NCBI GenBank assembly: GCA_002189035.1
Contig: NEEC01000012.1
Span: 2,666,001-2,730,000, forward strand
Length of the DNA: 64,000 nucleotides
Direction of reading: 5' to 3'
Source of the DNA: Utricularia gibba
Taxonomy: Eukaryota; Streptophyta; Magnoliopsida; Lamiales; Lentibulariaceae
The notes below the pieces were generated by a model, which worked only from the letters and a program-made list of their open reading frames with translations, searched no databases and was not told the origin of the DNA. Positions 60,417-64,000 of the stretch are shown here, in pieces; positions within the stretch are counted from its first letter, which is position 1; each line of letters opens with the position of its first letter. The translations under genes were made by a program, and so were the position numbers.

Positions 60417-62106
60417 ATGGTGATCGAGTTGCCTCTTGCACTAATCACCATTTTCCTCGCCATTGCCTCCATTTTGTGGTTTCTTTTTCCAAGAAAATCT
60501 CTTCCGGGGCCTTACGGCGTTCCGATTCTAGGCTACTTGCCCTTTCTCCAGCCGGATTTACATCTCCAACTGCACAAAGTCGCCCAAAAATACGGCCCCG
60601 TCTTCAAACTCAACCTCGGCACAAAGCTCTGCGTCGTCGTCTCTTCCCCTGGTCTCATCAAGCAAATCGTACGCGAAAACGACGCCGTCTTCGCGAACCG
60701 AGATCCCCCAGCCGCCGGACTAATCGCTACCGGAGGAATCGACATCGCTTGGGCACCAAACGGCGTCTACTGGAGGGAAGTTCGCAAATTGTTCGTCAGA
60801 GAAGTACTCAGCAACAAGAGTCTCGACTCCTCGTATTCACTCCGGAGAGAAGAAGTCAGAAAAGCGGTGAGGAAATTAAGGAATGAAGCGGGTAAAAGCG
60901 TGGTCATCGGAGACCTAATCTTCGATACCGAGACCGAAGTGATCATGAACTTGCTCTGGGGACCAATTCTCGGCGCCGAAAAATGGCAAGAGTTGCAAAA
61001 AGAGTTCCGAAAACATATGAAAAAGTTAGTGGACTTGCTTGGGCAGCCAAACATCTCCGATTTCTTCCCCATCCTTTCCAAATTCGATTTCCAGGGCATT
61101 GCGCGACAGACGAGGGAAGTCGTCTCCGAGGTCGAAAAGACCATCGATTTCGTGATCGAGGAGAAGAAGAAACAAAAATCCAACATCACCAGCGATCACG
61201 ACACTAGAGACGTTCTACACCGCCTTCTGGAGCTCATCGGACAAGACCTTGGAGACGGCGTACGTTTTGGCGTCGCCCAGATCAAAGCCCTGCTACTGGT
61301 AAGCAAAGCAAAGTAAACGAAAGGGGTAGTTTAGTAATTCTTATTTCTAAATTTCCTTTTTTATTTTTAATAAACTTGCCAGGACATGCTCGCCGCCGGA
61401 ACAGACACCACGTCGACTGCCGTGGAATGGGCGATGATGGAGCTTTTAGACCATCCACGTGTCATGGAGAAGGTGATTTCCAATTTGGGAAAAATAAATA
61501 AATTTCAGGAAAATTGTAATAATATATTTTAATTTTTATATCTTTAGATTTTTTTGTTTTTTGGCAGGTGGTTGAAGAGGTCACCGGAGTTGTGGGGAGG
61601 GAGGAATTCGTGGAAGAGTGGCACTTGCGTGAGCTCCGGTATCTTGAAGCTGTCGTAAAAGAAGCGCTCCGGCTGCATCCTCCGTTGCCTCTGCTCATTC
61701 CGCGGTGCCCCTCTCGATCCTGTGTAATCGGAGGGTACGAAGTTCCGGCGGGGCAAGGGTTTTCTTGAATGTTTGGTCGGTTCAAATGGACCCTAATTTA
61801 TGGGGCAGTCCGTCGGAGTTCAGGCCGGGGAGGTTCTTGGAGGGCAGCGCGAGCAAGGCCGATTACATGGGGAGTTGCTTCCAATACCTTCCATTTGGTT
61901 CTGGAAGAAGAATTTGTCCTGGCTTGCCTTTGGCGGAGCGAATGGTGATGCATTTTGTTGCCATGCTTGTCCATTCGTTCGAGTGGCGGCTGCCGGATGG
62001 GGAGACGCTCGATCGATCGGAGATGTTCGGGATCGTGATGAGGAAGAAGGTGCCGTTGGTTGCCGTGCCGTATCCCAGACTAGAGTCCCCGGAGGCCTAC
62101 TCATGA
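60417..62106 (+). CDS. CYP706: Cytochrome P450, CYP706 family (one frame break)
   Basis: Microsomal P450. Characterised CYP706 members oxidise terpenoids or related substrates; the substrate here is unknown. Exons are 60417-61298, 61383-61472 and 61568-62106, ~503 residues. Anchor LPLALITIFLAIASILWF, hinge KSLPGPYGVPILGYLPF, then AVFANRDPPAAGLIATGGID and DIAWAPNGVYWREVRKLFVR, which are CYP706-like. I-helix AAGTDTTSTAVEW, ExxR KEALRLHPP, heme loop PFGSGRRICPGLP. In exon 3 the frame changes at the G-run 61750-61753; one more G gives VPAGARVFLNVWSVQMDPNL as expected, and without it TGA follows at once. The ATG at 60417 is chosen because it directly precedes the anchor; 60378 is in frame too. A MITE begins 8 bp after the stop. 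Confidence 0.88.
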
Positions 62107-62113
62107 TCAATGG

Positions 62114-62659
62114 TAGGGATGAAAGTTAAAGTCCAAGCCCATTGTCCGGCCCGGCCCGGACCTAAAAAACATCGGGTTTGGACCTATACATTGATGACTC
62201 AAAATATTGTCGGGTTTTTTGGCCCGAAGCCCTAAGCACTTAGGCCCGATTGGGCTTCGGGCCTTAAAGCTCGACGGGTCTAGGACCAATTTAAAAATAT
62301 GATTTTTATATATGATAATTATAATTATTTTTTATTTTTAATAATTAAAATTCATTTTATATGCATTATTTTATTTTTAGAATAGATAATATGAATTAAT
62401 AATTTATATAATAATTTTTAATAAAATTATTTAAATAATATTAAAAATGTATATTAATGTTTAATAATTTTTTAAATTTTTTATTTATTACATGATAGGC
62501 CCGTGGGTCGGGTAGGGCCAGCCCGGCCCAATGAATAATCGAGCTAAGGCCGTGCTAATCATATTTTTGTGTAATCGGGTTTTAGCCCGGTCCTAGCCCG
62601 AAACTTGACGAGGCCCTCTGAAATAGGGTCGGGCCGGCCTGGCCCAACTTTCATCTCCA
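62114..62659 (-). mobile_element. hAT-type MITE, copy 2 (opposite orientation to copy 1)
   Basis: A 546-bp element whose sequence is, piece by piece, the reverse complement of copy 1 (for example AAAAACATCGGG near the left end and GGCCCGAAGCCCTAAG). Termini are TAGGGATGAAAGTT and AACTTTCATCTCCA. A perfect 8-bp direct repeat ATCAATGG flanks it (62106-62113 and 62660-62667). The left copy of the repeat overlaps the last base of the CYP706 stop codon, so the insertion is in that gene's 3' UTR. Confidence 0.87.
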
Positions 62660-62839
62660 ATCAATGGAATGGAACTACATACACTTAAATCTACGGCGAA
62701 CTTATTCTGCAACTATTTTGGGAGTGCTCGGCTTCATATCAGAAGCGGATGTACAACAGTAGAAAGAAAAAACGGGCCGAAGTCAACATAGCAGCAGAAA
62801 GGAGTTGGAGAAGGTGATTCGTATCAGAAACATTGATTT
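62660..62839. other. Short spacer
   Basis: Unassigned sequence between the MITE and the aminotransferase fragment. Confidence 0.4.
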
Positions 62840-63197
62840 GAACATATTCTGTATACAGGCAGCAGCAGACTGCTGTAGGAGTGAAGAAAAGAGTTCACTT
62901 CATTGAAGGCTGGAGCTGGGCTCACTCTATGATCACTTGACGTATGACTCCAGGAAGAACACCACCATCATCTACAGGAGCAGTTTGGATTTCAATGTGC
63001 CTCAAGTAATCCAACTGGTTCTGCTCACACAAGGCTTTCTGATGTATAAGAGTTCTCAGATTAGTCTCAGAACATCAGACAGAAAATTTTATTCTCAATG
63101 TACTCAATGAGAAGAGGTAGTGGAAGCTAACCGGGGTATGTTTCCAGCAGAGACGCGACCAAAGGGAGATTCCGCTGAAGAAACCGAGGCGTTCTTG
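62840..63197 (-). pseudogene. Truncated copy of the class IV aminotransferase gene
   Basis: Positions 62840-63098 match ~46556-46805 of the intact gene (end of exon 6 region, intron, exon 5 and adjoining intron) at high identity. From ~63100 the sequence jumps to the equivalent of 47813-47908 (end of exon 1 and its intron). About 1 kb containing exons 2-4 is missing. Both pieces are in the same relative order as the parent. The presence of intron sequence rules out a retrocopy. It cannot encode the enzyme. Confidence 0.85.
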
Positions 63198-64000
63198 CGC
63201 TTTTCTGCCCCTAGTTTCGCTTTGATCAGTTTGCAGATGGCTTATGCAACGGTTCAAGTGCATTGTACTACCATTTGGTGGAGATTGTTTCTGCATTACC
63301 GATATAGAATAGAAACTTTTTAGTAGAAATTGAGCAACTGGAGATGCACTAAACATAAAAGCTAAAGATTTAGAGATGGGATTTCTTCAACTTCAACTTA
63401 CAAGTATCATCATCGTGATCATCATCAACGGGTTCATAATCATCATCAGAAGCAATGGGTTCATCAGCTTCCTCCTCATCATCAGGTTTATCATTGACAT
63501 CCTTATCACCATCATTCTATCTTCAATTTCTGACATCATCATAATACTTCAACATCCAAAATATATTTGGTATAGTGCATTCCACTGTCCACACATCAAT
63601 AGCACAAGGAATTGATTATATCACAGTAACAATAGATGAAGAAACTGATGCTAATAACCATGCAACTATAATTGAATTCATGGCATTTCATGTTTTCTTA
63701 TCAAGTTTATTTCTTGTTTCTTCTTGATTTTAATCAAAAATGAAATTCTCCAAATTCTTCATATGTATTCTCAATTTTATGCAACGAGACCAACTAAGAT
63801 AATTCTTTGTATCTTCAAGTGACGTAGTATCCTAAAATCGCATCTAAAACACCTTTACCATCCCTTCCATAATCTCCTTTGGCTGTTCGACAGTCACATG
63901 ATTCCCCATAATCTCCACTCAGCGCTTTGCTAGTCCACGCTATCACTCTAATACTCCATTAAGCTTCACATTGACAACGAAGAACTCTAGGGTTCTTCAT
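63198..64000. other. Terminal region with an Asp/Glu-rich reading frame
   Basis: Mostly AT-rich. On the minus strand ~63515-63395 reads DGDKDVNDKPDDEEEADEP and DDDYEPVDDDHDDD, preceded by a possible acceptor and followed by a GTAAGT donor, so it could be an internal exon of an acidic protein extending beyond the window. The repeat-like GAT codons could equally be a microsatellite. No identification. Confidence 0.3.

Noticed and set aside
54229-62106. Biosynthetic gene cluster of two P450s with a WRKY regulator
   Set aside because: CYP77A and CYP706 belong to unrelated pathways and no scaffold-forming enzyme (terpene synthase, PKS, transferase) is present in the interval.
62114-62659. Possible Stowaway-type MITE with TA target duplication
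   Set aside because: Termini begin with TA, but comparison of both copies shows perfect 8-bp direct repeats outside them, which fits hAT rather than Tc1/Mariner.
62840-63197. Retroposed (processed) copy of the aminotransferase
   Set aside because: The copy contains intron sequence and no poly-A tail, so it is a DNA-level duplicate.

Overview
The window is nuclear DNA of a flowering plant, a eudicot judging by its gene families: an ARF17-type auxin response factor, a GA20-oxidase, WRKY group III, CYP77A and CYP706 P450s, a class IV aminotransferase and plant-type exocyst and cohesin subunits. Genes have many short GT-AG introns and lie between AT-rich spacers holding microsatellites and small non-autonomous transposons. 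I see no rRNA, tRNA, organellar or bacterial genes. Species cannot be told from the sequence.

Layout. 1.0-2.6 kb: ARF17-like (-), with a diverged miR160 site. 4.5-5.7 kb: intronless receptor-like cytoplasmic pseudokinase (+). 6.1-8.3 kb: chloroplast GET3B-like ATPase (+, 11 exons). 9.7-11.6 kb: cyclophilin-like protein with a membrane anchor (+). 12.1-19.6 kb: exocyst SEC8 (-, 26 exons). 20.6-21.4 kb: broken coding remnant (-). 23.7-24.9 kb: GA20-oxidase (-). 26.3-29.0 kb: serine carboxypeptidase-like (-). 29.4-30.0 kb: DUF4050 protein (-). 31.6-32.6 kb: hyccin-like (-). 32.7-36.9 kb: meiotic cohesin REC8/SYN1 (-, 21 exons). 37.5-41.5 kb: SUV3 RNA helicase (-, 15 exons). 42.3-43.3 kb: decayed coding remnant (+). 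43.6-44.0 kb: histone H2B (-). 45.3-45.7 kb: V-ATPase subunit G (+). 46.3-48.0 kb: class IV aminotransferase (-). 48.3-50.1 kb: DUF668 protein (-). 54.2-55.7 kb: CYP77A (+). 58.0-59.1 kb: WRKY group III (+). 59.4-60.2 kb: plastid DUF3593 protein (-). 60.4-62.1 kb: CYP706 (+). About 62.8-63.2 kb: truncated copy of the aminotransferase.

The genes are ordinary chromosomal neighbours, not a pathway cluster. Three patterns deserve attention. (1) Six otherwise intact genes (SEC8, SCPL, REC8, SUV3, CYP77A, CYP706) each have one single-base frame break, every one at a C or G homopolymer and every one repaired by one more base in that run. This points to a systematic sequence or assembly error more than to six pseudogenes. 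(2) Two copies of one hAT-type MITE, each with a perfect 8-bp target duplication and in opposite orientation, sit just downstream of the two P450 genes. (3) Four introns among about 100 have GC donors.

Exon coordinates come from hand splicing, guided by reading phase and recalled family sequence. I found no convincing undescribed multi-gene system.
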